64,000 nt of DNA. Origin: JAHOYW01 sp963664605. GTDB taxonomy: Bacteria > Verrucomicrobiota > Lentisphaeria > Victivallales > Victivallaceae. Location: the NCBI GenBank assembly GCA_963664605.1, contig OY761536.1:2294001-2358000 (forward strand), written 5' to 3'. Below, piece by piece: positions 53,403 to 62,961 of the stretch (position 1 is its first letter; each line of letters begins with the position of its first letter). Below the pieces are notes generated by a model. The model did not search any database and had not been told where the DNA came from. It worked only from the letters and a program-made list of their open reading frames with translations. Made by a program: the position numbers and the translations under genes.

Positions 53403-54506
53403 ATGTTAATAGCTACAGAATACGAGCTGGAAAAATTAATAACAAAAGCATTGAAAGCCCCTGCGGTAGGGCTTGATACGGAATTTGTCTGGGAACGGAC
53501 TTTTTATCCTTGCTTGGGGCTGGTACAACTGGCTATCGAACAGGAATGTTATTTGATAGACCCTGTTGCGATAAAGGATCTGTCGGCTTTAGGAAAATTG
53601 ATATCAGCTCCTTCTGTAGTTAAGATTCTGCATGATGCCCAACAGGATTTGATGATTCTGCAAACCGTAACCGGTGCGGAACCGAAAAATATATTTGATA
53701 CCCGCCTGGCTTATGGTTTCTGTAGCGATTCTTCTATTTTATCCTTGAATGCTTTACTGGAAAGGACTTTGGATATAAGCTTGCCGAAGACTGAAACCAG
53801 ATCTAACTGGCTGATGCGTCCTTTAACCGGGAAAATGGTTGAGTACGCATGTGATGACGTAAAATATCTTACCAAACTGATGGACTTTATTGTTTCCAGC
53901 GCGGAAAAGCAGAATACTGCCGAATGGTTGAAAGAGGAATTAAAAATATATGATGATCCTTTGCTTTATGCTGAAACTGATCCGCAGGAGTATTTTCGTA
54001 AAATAAAAGGCATAAACCAATTAAAAGGTGTGAAGCTGGCAGTTTTACGGGAACTGGCTGCATGGCGCGAAAAAATTGCCCGGCAGAAAAACCGTCCTCG
54101 CGGTCATATTCTTCATAACAATATTCTGTTGAAGCTTGCGTACAAAAGCCCTGCCACGCTTGATGAATTAAATAGAATAGACCGTCTTTCTCCTAAAAAT
54201 ATTAAAATGTATGGAGAAGACCTGCTTAAGAGTATAAATAAAGGGCTGAATGTACCTCCTGAACTTCAACCTGCTCCAGCTTTGAGATTGTTTAAGAAAA
54301 AGACAGCAGGAAGGATTTATGAAGTAATTGAACAAAAAGCTTCTGAATTTAATATTGATCCGGCATTAGTGTGTTCCCGCAGGGAATTGACAATGCTTTT
54401 GGATTCAGGCTCCAAGGAGTCCAGAATATTCAGAGGGTGGCGCGATGAATTCATGCAGTATATATACAAAAATACGGATATAGAGTCTACTCTTAAAGCG
54501 ACATAA
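53403..54506 (+). CDS. rnd: Ribonuclease D (DEDDy exonuclease with HRDC domain)
   Basis: 367 residues. 3'-5' exoribonuclease acting in tRNA and stable-RNA maturation. DEDDy residues: GLDTEF (Asp, Glu), HDAQQDLMIL (Asp), and YACDDVKYL (Tyr, Asp). An HRDC domain (VLRELAAWREKIARQKNRPRG) follows at about 215-290. AAAGGA precedes the ATG. A bidirectional terminator follows. Confidence 0.93.
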   Translation: MLIATEYELEKLITKALKAPAVGLDTEFVWERTFYPCLGLVQLAIEQECYLIDPVAIKDLSALGKLISAPSVVKILHDAQQDLMILQTVTGAEPKNIFDTRLAYGFCSDSSILSLNALLERTLDISLPKTETRSNWLMRPLTGKMVEYACDDVKYLTKLMDFIVSSAEKQNTAEWLKEELKIYDDPLLYAETDPQEYFRKIKGINQLKGVKLAVLRELAAWREKIARQKNRPRGHILHNNILLKLAYKSPATLDELNRIDRLSPKNIKMYGEDLLKSINKGLNVPPELQPAPALRLFKKKTAGRIYEVIEQKASEFNIDPALVCSRRELTMLLDSGSKESRIFRGWRDEFMQYIYKNTDIESTLKAT

Positions 54507-54536
54507 ATTGCCATTGACCCCCATTTTGAAATCCTC

Positions 54537-54571
54537 AAAAAAAACGCCGGAGAAATCCCCCGGCGTTTTTA
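54537..54571. terminator. Bidirectional terminator
   Basis: CGCCGG (54545-54550) pairs with CCGGCG (54560-54565), extended by A/T pairs on both sides, with a 9-nt loop. A/T runs of five to eight bases on each side make it active in both directions, serving rnd and the convergent helical-protein gene. Confidence 0.88.
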
Positions 54572-54587
54572 TTACGCAATATGTTGT

Positions 54588-55340
54588 TTAGTTTTGAGAG
54601 GCAATGAAGCTTTCAGCAGTTCCGCCGATTAATGATGCGGCATTACCTATGATACTTTTTTTATCAATGCCTTTATTATCAATCAGGTGAATCCAGCATA
54701 TTATCAAATTCTTTTTAGCGGCTTGCTGGCGTGTCATCTTGTTCGCGGGAATTGAGCGTAATTTCTCCACTTTTTTCTGGAGCTTGTCAATTTCTTTAAA
54801 GAAAGCATTATTGATAACATCTTTTGCTTCGCGATTAAATTCCTCGGCAAGTTGAACAGACAATACTTGAGCTAAAGTTGTGTCAGAAATAAGATCTTTA
54901 TCTTTTTTGATTTTATCAATAACTCTGGAACAGATATTTTCAAAGATTTGTTCACGTTCAACTTTGTAGTGTTCCATTACTTGAGAAAATCTTATTTCAA
55001 GTTGTTTCTCAAGCATATCGCCAGCCATAGGAATAGCTTTGTGTATCAGTTGCACGGATTCACGGGCCAGTCTGTCTGCCTGCTTAGGCAGTTCTTTGTT
55101 TAATTGGGCATGGACTCCGGGGATTGACGCGAGAACTTTCTCATTTAAAACAACAGCAACGTTAGCCGGGTTTGCCAGTCTGCTGAAAGTTGTTCCAATG
55201 TATGTCAAAGAACACACGAGCACGAGTGTTACGAGGATTCTGCAAACCATTGATACAACAAAAGATGCGGACGCTCTTTTATCTTCCCGTTCTATACGGG
55301 TTAATAAACTTTCCATTTTTTGAGTTAATTGTTTATCCAT
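54588..55340 (-). CDS. One-TM helical protein of unknown function (paralogue A)
   Basis: 250 residues. A short cytoplasmic, basic N-terminus (about 1-25, MESLLTRIEREDKRASAS) precedes one TM segment (about 26-50), then a long Lys/Glu-rich helical periplasmic region. No domain is recognised. The next gene upstream has the same layout and appears paralogous. AAGGA precedes the ATG. The two are separated by 2 nt, so they are co-translated. A role in envelope organisation is possible but unsupported. Confidence 0.7.
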   Translation of the reverse strand: MDKQLTQKMESLLTRIEREDKRASASFVVSMVCRILVTLVLVCSLTYIGTTFSRLANPANVAVVLNEKVLASIPGVHAQLNKELPKQADRLARESVQLIHKAIPMAGDMLEKQLEIRFSQVMEHYKVEREQIFENICSRVIDKIKKDKDLISDTTLAQVLSVQLAEEFNREAKDVINNAFFKEIDKLQKKVEKLRSIPANKMTRQQAAKKNLIICWIHLIDNKGIDKKSIIGNAASLIGGTAESFIASQN

Positions 55341-55342
55341 GA

Positions 55343-56158
55343 TTATTTTTTCCTTTTTGCTGATTTTTCGACTTCCAGTTCAACCAGTTTCGCGCCCTTT
55401 TCAGGATTTAACTCATATATCCACAATTCAAGCATTGATTCAACAAGCAGGTTTTCAACTTCCTGCACAGATTTCTTGTTCAATGCTTTGTAGGCGTCTC
55501 CCTTTTTAAACTGCCGGAATGTTTCGTCGAGTTCAGTCAGTTTATTAACAGCCTGGTTGACATAGGTATTAAGGGATGCCGTAAGCTTTTCTGCAAAAAG
55601 AACAGATGCTTTGTCATATGCTTCATTGAGTTTATCAGCATTCAAGTCAGGATAACGCTTCAGCAAGTCTTTTTCTACTTTCTTGAAATCTTTATGGATT
55701 TCATCTATAAAACTCCTTTTTATCCTTTTGACTAAAAGTTCTTTCAAGTTAGTCAATTCCTTTTCGGCTTTTGCACTTAATTCAGGAGTTTGAGCTTTTA
55801 ATTCTTCCGTGAGGGCTTTCTGGTAAGCTGGAAGAAATATCTTCCTCGTATCCAGGAGCATTGACTGGAACTCAGGGGATTCAATAATTATCCCTGAATG
55901 TTTTTGCAGCTCCGTCAGCAGCAGTTTTTTGTCATAGTTGGTGTAAAGACTGTGGAATGTCAACAGGAACCATGCGCAAACAGCAACTATTATTACTGTG
56001 CAGCTCCAAATGACAATACTTTGACCGATTCTTTTTTTCTTGGTGTGAATTAACATTTTTTCTAATTGGTCAATCCTGGCTATCAGTTCAGCATTTGAGG
56101 ATGACGTTTCAGCGGCCTGTTCCTTCCTGGGAGAATTCTTAGAGACATCTTTTCCCAT
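55343..56158 (-). CDS. One-TM helical protein of unknown function (paralogue B)
   Basis: 271 residues from MGKDVSK, which follows GGAGGG; the longer frame to 56374 adds 72 codons of low-complexity sequence and is discarded. A basic N-terminus (ELIARIDQLEKMLIHTKKKR) precedes one TM segment (about 50-72), then charged helices (YQKALTEELKAQTPELSAKAE, VEKDLLKRYPDLNADKLNEAYD). It shares the layout R(I)..LEKML..KK-TM-helices with the downstream gene. Divergent from the pseudopilin operon over a 600-nt gap. Confidence 0.7.
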   Translation of the reverse strand: MGKDVSKNSPRKEQAAETSSSNAELIARIDQLEKMLIHTKKKRIGQSIVIWSCTVIIVAVCAWFLLTFHSLYTNYDKKLLLTELQKHSGIIIESPEFQSMLLDTRKIFLPAYQKALTEELKAQTPELSAKAEKELTNLKELLVKRIKRSFIDEIHKDFKKVEKDLLKRYPDLNADKLNEAYDKASVLFAEKLTASLNTYVNQAVNKLTELDETFRQFKKGDAYKALNKKSVQEVENLLVESMLELWIYELNPEKGAKLVELEVEKSAKRKK

Positions 56159-56758
56159 TTTTCCCTCCGTTGTAGTTAGGTAGTAAAAAAATTCGACCAA
56201 ACAATACGTTAAAAAAACGTATACAATGTAAACGCCCACCGAAAAGTTAAGAAAACAAAATTTTAAAGCTTCAATAGCCTTTGGAGAGTGATTTTCATAC
56301 ATAAGACCAAAATATGAAAATCGGAAAATACTATTCACAGCTATAAAATTCGCTTCAATAGTTTTGGTGCACACGCCTAGCTAGTGTAACTTAGCATGTA
56401 TTCAGCACAAGACAATAAGAAAATAATAAAAAAATAAAAAAAACTGTTTTTGATTCTTTTATGCGGTGAATATGGCATAAATTTCTCCTCGAATATAAAA
56501 TATCCTGTTTGGTCTTTATTACTGTTATTTGCTGCTGATGGAGATAATGTGTTAGTTGCTTATAGTAAGTATTTTATATGTTTTTTTATGTGATGTGTGT
56601 CTAGCTATGTTTAATATATGTTAAATCTTAGTTTATTTTACTTGTAATATAGACAAGGTGGTGATATACTTATAATATGTAGATGTATATAATAATTATT
56701 AGCCAGTTTTGAGCACTGTGCCTTAAGTAAAACTATACTTTACCTTCGGGAGGTTTTT
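56159..56758. other. 600-bp divergent intergenic region
   Basis: AT-rich, between two divergent operons. No gene of credible length is present in either direction. A promoter for the pseudopilin operon lies near 56642-56676 and a GGGAGG ribosome site just before 56759. No hairpin or riboswitch was recognised. Confidence 0.5.
56642..56676 (+). promoter_or_regulatory. Putative promoter of the pseudopilin operon
   Basis: TTGTAA (56642-56647), a 17-nt spacer and TATACT (56665-56670) form a sigma70-like pair. An overlapping alternative is TAGACA (56650-56655), 15 nt, TATAAT (56671-56676). The gene starts about 85 nt downstream. Confidence 0.45.
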
Positions 56759-57316
56759 GTGGGGAAAAGATTTTATACTAAGAACAATATTATCCTGCAT
56801 CCCTATTCTCTTGTTGAAATGCTTGTGGTCATGGCTATAATTGCTATTCTCATAGGTGTTGGGGCAGGGGGGTATAAGATTGCCCACAAATGGCTGGCTA
56901 AGTCAAGAACCGAAGCTGTTCTCGCGAAACTTAAAATTGCCCTTGAAGCATACAAAAATGATAAAGGCTACTATCCGCTGCCGAATGGAACAGTTGTTAA
57001 TTTCAGTATTGATGTTAATGTCAAAGATTATACAGGTGCAGTTCCAAGTTCTGACGACCACCTCCAGCCGCGTAACAATATGAATAAGTTTGTTGATTAT
57101 TCAAAAATCCAACAGGACCAGTCATTTAAAGTTGATGAAGGGAGCTATAATCGTTATTATGTCAAAGACGGCTGGAACACTCCGGCTGATGGAGAAACTT
57201 TCGGAGCTATAAAATACGTTTGTCCCGGCACTATTAATAAAACGACTTTTGATTTGTATTCAGCCGGGCCTGACAGAGAATTTGGCACAGAAGATGATAT
57301 TTATTGTGAATTGTGA
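56759..57316 (+). CDS. Type II secretion major pseudopilin-like protein (GspG-type)
   Basis: 185 residues from a GTG start after GGGAGG. The prepilin leader reads HP followed by YSLVEMLVVMAIIAILIGVG, with the invariant Glu5 but Pro instead of Gly at -1. An alpha helix (KARTEAVLAKLKIALEAYKNDKGYYP-type) and the C-terminal YSAGPDREFGTEDDI calcium-binding pattern identify GspG. GspG polymerises into the pseudopilus of type II secretion. First of at least six genes in the operon. Confidence 0.85.
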   Translation: MGKRFYTKNNIILHPYSLVEMLVVMAIIAILIGVGAGGYKIAHKWLAKSRTEAVLAKLKIALEAYKNDKGYYPLPNGTVVNFSIDVNVKDYTGAVPSSDDHLQPRNNMNKFVDYSKIQQDQSFKVDEGSYNRYYVKDGWNTPADGETFGAIKYVCPGTINKTTFDLYSAGPDREFGTEDDIYCEL

Positions 57317-57325
57317 GGTGTTGAT

Positions 57326-58093
57326 ATGATTCCTGAAAGTAAAAAAAGAATTATAAAACATCAATATACTATTGTAGAATTGCTGGTTGTCCTGGTGATT
57401 GCAGGGTTATTGACCGGAATGACAATAAGCGGCATAAAAGGTGCGTTAGCCCGGCAGGGCGCCACCAATGCGGTAAGAACCCTGGCTGCTAAAATATCAT
57501 TGGCGCAGTCGTTTGCCGTTTCGAAGAACCGTTATGTAGCTCTGATAATACCAGACCATGTAGATATTAATACTGATTTGAAAAGTTCTCAACCGCCTAA
57601 TGAAGACGGTTACGAAGTAGAGGCTACTTCTGATGGGACAAGTATATGGAATGGAGAATACCTTTCCTGTTTTAGAAAAAATCGCATGTGCTATGTAACT
57701 AAGAATGCTTCAAGTGGTGATTATGAATTTGACCGCTGGGTAGACGGATACGAGTGGCAGGCTCTTCCTGTAAAAACGGTTGCTTTTATAACTACTGAAA
57801 GTACGATTGATTCCAGTTCTCCTGCTCAAGTGACAAAAGTTCCCGACCCTACTGATCCTAGTGCAGTGGCTGATGATACCTCAACTGCTTTAATCTTTAA
57901 GCCGTCTGGAGCTCTGGTTAGTGCCAGTAGTATTGTAATAAGAATTTTCCGTGCCGCTTATGATCCAGATAAATCAACGGATCATTTTATTTGGCAGGGA
58001 GAAGAAAATAAGAATAAAGGATGGAAGATTTTTATAAACGGTTTTACTGGAAGATCAAGGTTTGGTCTGGGAGGGGAAAAGCTTAGTGAATAA
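57326..58093 (+). CDS. GspH-like minor pseudopilin
   Basis: 255 residues, 9 nt after the previous stop, with GAGGTG upstream. Leader: HQ followed by YTIVELLVVLVIAGLLTGM, again with no Gly at -1. A helix (GALARQGATNAVRTLAAKISLAQSFAVSKN) and an extended beta domain resemble GspH/FimT, here longer than usual (family 150-190). It has the Asp-rich insert DPTDPSAVADDTS. Overlaps the next gene by 8 nt. Confidence 0.8.
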   Translation: MIPESKKRIIKHQYTIVELLVVLVIAGLLTGMTISGIKGALARQGATNAVRTLAAKISLAQSFAVSKNRYVALIIPDHVDINTDLKSSQPPNEDGYEVEATSDGTSIWNGEYLSCFRKNRMCYVTKNASSGDYEFDRWVDGYEWQALPVKTVAFITTESTIDSSSPAQVTKVPDPTDPSAVADDTSTALIFKPSGALVSASSIVIRIFRAAYDPDKSTDHFIWQGEENKNKGWKIFINGFTGRSRFGLGGEKLSE

Positions 58094-58901
58094 AAAAATG
58101 CATTTTTTTAATATGATTGAGGTCTTGCTGGCCTTGACGGTTATTGCTGTGGGAATGACTAGTGTATTGGGGCTGTTCCCGGTAGGACTTAACGCTTCGC
58201 GCGAAGCCATTGCTCAAAATTGCAGTGCGGATGTCGCCGACCAAATGGTTACATACATGAGAGTCATGGGGGAATCTTCGAGTGATGCTTATACTTATAC
58301 ATTCACAGATACAAATAACAATCTTCCTACTCTTAGTGGTTTAGATATTAAGGACTCTACGAATTTTGAAGAAAATATTACAATAGATATAGATTGTACT
58401 GGTGGGGACGATGTTGAAGTGGAAACTTTGTCGAATAGTTTCCTTACAGCTTATAAAACCGATAAAGTTGGAATTGCTAACGTTAGCAACATTAACGGAT
58501 ATATTTTTCAGAGAGTCGCTCCTGGCTGGGCAATTTTTACCGTAATGCCTAATCCAACCACTCAAAGACGTCGCGTATATTTTATTGTTCAAGGTCCGGA
58601 CTGTACGGAAGATGGCGGTAATCGTAATATTGATTATTCAGCTATGGCGCTGGTATGGAAAGAGCCCATGCAGATTAGACGTTTGAAATCTGGAGGAGAT
58701 GCCAGTGATTCAAATGACTGGGAACTTTGGCCGCCTGATACGGATATTTATTCTGATGCACCAACTAACACTGTTCTTGCATCTACAGCTTTTGCTAAGT
58801 CTGCGAAGATCAATGTTGAGCTTAGTTGGCCCTTGGAGTTGCCGTATAAAGAGCGGAAGAAACGTTATTACCAAATCGTAATTAATAAGCCGGATGCATA
58901 A
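58086..58901 (+). CDS. GspI/PilV-like minor pseudopilin
   Basis: 271 residues from a GTG at 58086, overlapping the previous stop; GGAGG lies 11 nt upstream. Leader: HF followed by FNMIEVLLALTVIAVGMTSV, with Phe at -1 and Glu5 retained. The pattern LFPVGLNASREAIAQN fits GspI/PilV proteins, which sit at the pseudopilus tip. The C-terminal part is beta-rich with no recognised extra domain. Co-translated with its neighbours. Confidence 0.8.
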   Translation: MNKKMHFFNMIEVLLALTVIAVGMTSVLGLFPVGLNASREAIAQNCSADVADQMVTYMRVMGESSSDAYTYTFTDTNNNLPTLSGLDIKDSTNFEENITIDIDCTGGDDVEVETLSNSFLTAYKTDKVGIANVSNINGYIFQRVAPGWAIFTVMPNPTTQRRRVYFIVQGPDCTEDGGNRNIDYSAMALVWKEPMQIRRLKSGGDASDSNDWELWPPDTDIYSDAPTNTVLASTAFAKSAKINVELSWPLELPYKERKKRYYQIVINKPDA

Positions 58902-58947
58902 GATTAAGAGTTAAGTAAAAAACGTAACACGTAAACAGGAACATAGA

Positions 58948-59922
58948 ATGTCAATCAGAAGAAAAAATAATATTCGTCATTACACCATTGTTGAGGTGAT
59001 GATGGCTATGGGTATATTTTTGGTGATGATGACTATTATGATGCAGTTTTTTACTTCAGCTCAGAAAGTGTGGAATCTTGCTTCTAAAAAGAATATGCTG
59101 TATGCTGATGCCAGGGTTGCGATGAACTTAATGACCCGAGAACTCCAGTCAATGCTTTATGACAATGACAATGATGATACAGGTATTTATCCTTTCTGGT
59201 ATCAGTGGACAACTATGAATGTGGATACTGGTACAGCAACTCCTGAGCTTTCAACAGAAGATAATTATGGCGCCAGTTATTTAACTGCAATTAATCTTAT
59301 TTCTACCACTGACCTGAAACCGGTTGACGAAGGATCAGATGTTTGTGAAATAAGGTATAAGTTTGTACCTGTTTATTTTGATACAGCGTCCACTCCTACC
59401 AGAACTAATGCGAAAGGCGGCACATTGCGTCGCAGTTGCATTTCGGAATATTATGATTCAACCCATATGACTCCTGGTGCTGACTATAATTTTTCCAGCT
59501 ACCCATATGGTAATCATGATGCTAACAGGGTGACTCTAATATGGTCTGCTCTTTCTACTTCAAATGATATCATAGACTTTCGAACAGTTATTACAGGGGT
59601 TTATGCTTTGAGGTTTATCTGCTTTGCATGGGATAACACTTCCGGGTTAGTTGCTCTTGATGCCATGGATTCTTCGGGGGGAAAACAAGGACCTGGAACT
59701 ATTACCGGATACGATTTAGTCACAGGAACCCCTAAGCCTGTTGCTATCAGGATTGATATGAAGCTGATGGATCCTAAAGATTTAAAGAAACTGGCATATT
59801 ATATATATCTTTCTAAAAATGGTTCAACTTCGGAGCAGAATGATGCTGAAAAGCAGATAAAAATACTTAAACAAACAATGCGGACATTTTCCAAAGTAAT
59901 ATATTTGGGTAAAGATGAATAG
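58948..59922 (+). CDS. GspJ/PilW-like minor pseudopilin
   Basis: 324 residues; AGGA precedes the ATG. Leader: RH followed by YTIVEVMMAMGIFLVMMTIM, with His at -1 and Glu5 retained. FFTSAQKVWNLASKKNMLYADARVAMNLMTRELQSM is the GspJ/PilW-type helix. The globular part is larger than usual (family ~200). Ends 8 nt inside the following gene. Confidence 0.8.
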   Translation: MSIRRKNNIRHYTIVEVMMAMGIFLVMMTIMMQFFTSAQKVWNLASKKNMLYADARVAMNLMTRELQSMLYDNDNDDTGIYPFWYQWTTMNVDTGTATPELSTEDNYGASYLTAINLISTTDLKPVDEGSDVCEIRYKFVPVYFDTASTPTRTNAKGGTLRRSCISEYYDSTHMTPGADYNFSSYPYGNHDANRVTLIWSALSTSNDIIDFRTVITGVYALRFICFAWDNTSGLVALDAMDSSGGKQGPGTITGYDLVTGTPKPVAIRIDMKLMDPKDLKKLAYYIYLSKNGSTSEQNDAEKQIKILKQTMRTFSKVIYLGKDE

Positions 59923-62905
59923 CGGGCAAAATATGACAATATTGAAAATACAATCGACAAAAAAGAATGAAAAAGGGATTGCTCTCCTTTTTACTCTTAT
60001 CATGTTGTCATTGTTAATGATGTTGGCCTTGTCATTTGCGCTTGACTCAATGTTTGAGCAAAAAGCCGCCTACAACTCTGCCAGTACAAGTTCTGCCGCT
60101 TTTTTGGACCAGTCACAACTAAAGCAAGTCCTTTTGCTCATGAAAGCAGGAGAAGCTAATTTTGATGGCGGCAGGCTTTACTCTCATGATTTTTACAGCA
60201 ATACAGATACAGACATGCTTGTAGATCGTTTGCCCGTTGATGGCGTATTAGCTGCGGATGACGGATGTTTGGACCCTACAGTTAAAGTTAATTGGAATTA
60301 TACTAAAGATGCTGATGGAAAAATTATTGGCAGGACTGCTTTTGTGGTTATTCCTGAAGATAAGATTCCGCTTGACTCGTTAGTTGATGGACGTGAGGTT
60401 TCAGATACTCTTTCTGTTACTTGTCTTTATCCAAGACATAATGAAAAAGATGATACAGAAACTAGAATTGGTAAGTATGTGTCTGAAATAAATGTACGGG
60501 CCGCAATACCTGCTGTAAATGATAATATTAGCACAATTACTGAAACTCTTAACTGGAAATCTGATCCTTACCCGCCAAGTACTCCTGTCTTAGGTTTTGA
60601 CAACGGGAAATACACAGGAAACTGGTCAAGTTTTTCTAGTCTTTTTTCAACGATTAATGCTGAAATTACTCCTGATCTTTCAAGTGATGATAAAACAGAA
60701 TTTGAGGATAAGTTAACTCTTGATATTGCTAAAGATGCGGAAGCATTTTGGGCAGAGGCTACAAGTGGAGATAAAGAAATTGGAACGGATGAACTATATA
60801 AACGCTTTGACCTTACGCGAACAGACTGGGATACTGCTAATAATGCTGCAGATATAGATTTTATAGAAAACAAAATATTACTCGATTCCGACTCCGATGG
60901 TGTGCCTGATCTTTCTATGGAGCAATGGAGTGATACAGATTCTGATTCTGATACTAATTCCAAAGGATTGCCTTGGCTGGCGCTTTTTGGTTACAAAACA
61001 GATGGAACGCCTTATACTTTAACAGAACTTGACAATAGCACATTCTCCTCTGTTGTTGCTCATCGTCGTCAGATAGCTGCAAACTTGAAAGACTATAGTG
61101 ATTCCGATTCCAGACCAACTTCAGACATTGATCCGAGTACATGGTCAACGCTTCCAAGTCCAGCGGGCTATGTTCACCCCACTTATACGGGTAATGAAAA
61201 AACTCCGTATATAGATAAAGTCGGCATGAGGATTTCGACTTCTCAAGATGGAACTGGCTCCGGGCCTTATACAGTATGGGCAAATGTTATTATTTCTCCA
61301 GCTGTTTCATTAGTCAATATGTATGATGTTGACTATGATGATCCACTAACTGTAAAAATTGAAGGTTCTATAACAATAGATATAAATGTCGATGGGGTTA
61401 CCGGGTACGTGAGTAAAACGCAAGATTTTAACTGTTCTATAAATATAAACCCATGGGAATGGAAAAATCCAGGTTATTCTGTATTTAGGATGGATAGCAG
61501 TATAACTCCTTTTGAAACGGCTTCTCAATCAGTTACAGGGGGGAATAAAAAAGTTACCTTTGAAGTCAAGCAAATTAACTTTACCAAAATTGTTTTAGTT
61601 AATGGGACAGTTGGTTATGATTACACAAAGAACTTGGTTGCAAATTACCCCAGCCCTAGTCCTGCTGTTGAACTCAATAATGGTGCAGGCTATAGGCATT
61701 TTTGGTATGGTTTCGCAGCGCAGGATCCACGGCAAAACTTAAATGGTACTACTATTCCAACTGGCGCTACTGCTGCTGATGCTGACTGGTTGATTTTGAC
61801 GCCAGATGAAACCCTTAATGCTGAGGATGTTCTTTCAGTTGACAGTTCAGGTTATGGAGCTCCTAACGCGGCAAACTCGTCCAACGGTACTGGTGGTGAT
61901 AATACAGAAGCTCCAACAGCAGGACCGGATTTAGAAACGAGTACTGATCCTGCCAGTGATATCTCTACAGCATATATCAGGAATGCGCCTATGGAATCTC
62001 CGTGGGAACTGGGTTTCATTCACCGTGGAGTTAAATGGCAAACTATTAATCTGAAAACATATGATACAAGCAAAGCCTTTCAGTTAGCTACCGCACAAAT
62101 AAATGGCAAAGACTATATTCCCGGTGGTGGAGATTATGCTAATGGTGATGCGAATATCCTTGACCAGATAAAAATGACTGCCAGCTCTAAGAGTCCACAA
62201 AAAATAAATCTTAACTCGACAGAAAATGCGACTTTTTATGCATTATTTTCTAAAGTTAAACTTGGATGTGATATTAACAGAGGAGATTCGGCTTTAAATC
62301 ATATGACAGTTAAGTCAATTGCTGGTTTAGAAACTACTACTACGGGAAAAGAAATAGATGTTACCAGTTCAGCGCCTACAGTCTATACTATTATGCGGGA
62401 TGCGATAAAATCTAAGTTTGCAAGTCCTGATATTACAAATTACACAAATTTGACTAGAGCTGCAATTGCAAGCGGTACTAATATTCTTATTTCAGCGGAT
62501 GCAACAGAGCCTGATCCTTCAATAACTCTTTCAGCAACGGGTAAAACCGATGCCGCACAGGAAGAATTAATTGGAAAAATAGTAAACTTGACTAAAGTTG
62601 GTGGAAGCAGTGGCAATTTTATTATTATTGTTTTGTCACAAACAATTAAAGATATCGGCGGTGATGTAACTGATATTAACATATCTAGAACATCAGCAGA
62701 TGGTTTAGCAACTCATGCAGTTCCATGTCGGCTTGGTAGATTTGATTTGGTTGCTTCTGATGGCAATCCTTCAACACTTCTTGATTCTGATTGGAAGAAA
62801 AACCTATATGGTGATGAAATTATTGGTGAACAAAAAATACTTGTTAATGTAACTATTAATGTTGATAAAACAATAACAATAAACAGTTTTCAGTATGTCG
62901 ATTAA
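59915..62905 (+). CDS. Very long PilX/GspK-like protein (copy 1)
   Basis: 996 residues starting ATGAATAG inside the previous stop. The N-terminus KKNEKGIALLFTLIMLSLLMMLALSFALDSM is the PilX/GspK-type leader (KG at -1, no Glu5), the only one here with Gly at -1. A helix (KAAYNSASTSSAAFLDQSQLKQ) leads into a very long, Asp/Ser/Thr-rich beta domain with motifs such as DSDSDGVPDLS (thrombospondin type 3-like, calcium-binding) and runs of DSD. GspK is normally about 320 residues, so most of this protein is extra. A similar leader opens the truncated gene at 63613. Probable tip or surface protein of the pseudopilus. Confidence 0.75.
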   Translation: MNSGQNMTILKIQSTKKNEKGIALLFTLIMLSLLMMLALSFALDSMFEQKAAYNSASTSSAAFLDQSQLKQVLLLMKAGEANFDGGRLYSHDFYSNTDTDMLVDRLPVDGVLAADDGCLDPTVKVNWNYTKDADGKIIGRTAFVVIPEDKIPLDSLVDGREVSDTLSVTCLYPRHNEKDDTETRIGKYVSEINVRAAIPAVNDNISTITETLNWKSDPYPPSTPVLGFDNGKYTGNWSSFSSLFSTINAEITPDLSSDDKTEFEDKLTLDIAKDAEAFWAEATSGDKEIGTDELYKRFDLTRTDWDTANNAADIDFIENKILLDSDSDGVPDLSMEQWSDTDSDSDTNSKGLPWLALFGYKTDGTPYTLTELDNSTFSSVVAHRRQIAANLKDYSDSDSRPTSDIDPSTWSTLPSPAGYVHPTYTGNEKTPYIDKVGMRISTSQDGTGSGPYTVWANVIISPAVSLVNMYDVDYDDPLTVKIEGSITIDINVDGVTGYVSKTQDFNCSININPWEWKNPGYSVFRMDSSITPFETASQSVTGGNKKVTFEVKQINFTKIVLVNGTVGYDYTKNLVANYPSPSPAVELNNGAGYRHFWYGFAAQDPRQNLNGTTIPTGATAADADWLILTPDETLNAEDVLSVDSSGYGAPNAANSSNGTGGDNTEAPTAGPDLETSTDPASDISTAYIRNAPMESPWELGFIHRGVKWQTINLKTYDTSKAFQLATAQINGKDYIPGGGDYANGDANILDQIKMTASSKSPQKINLNSTENATFYALFSKVKLGCDINRGDSALNHMTVKSIAGLETTTTGKEIDVTSSAPTVYTIMRDAIKSKFASPDITNYTNLTRAAIASGTNILISADATEPDPSITLSATGKTDAAQEELIGKIVNLTKVGGSSGNFIIIVLSQTIKDIGGDVTDINISRTSADGLATHAVPCRLGRFDLVASDGNPSTLLDSDWKKNLYGDEIIGEQKILVNVTINVDKTITINSFQYVD

Positions 62906-62961
62906 AATATAATTATAATTATATTGTTTGGGATTGATTTTAAATATAGAAGGTAAAAAAT

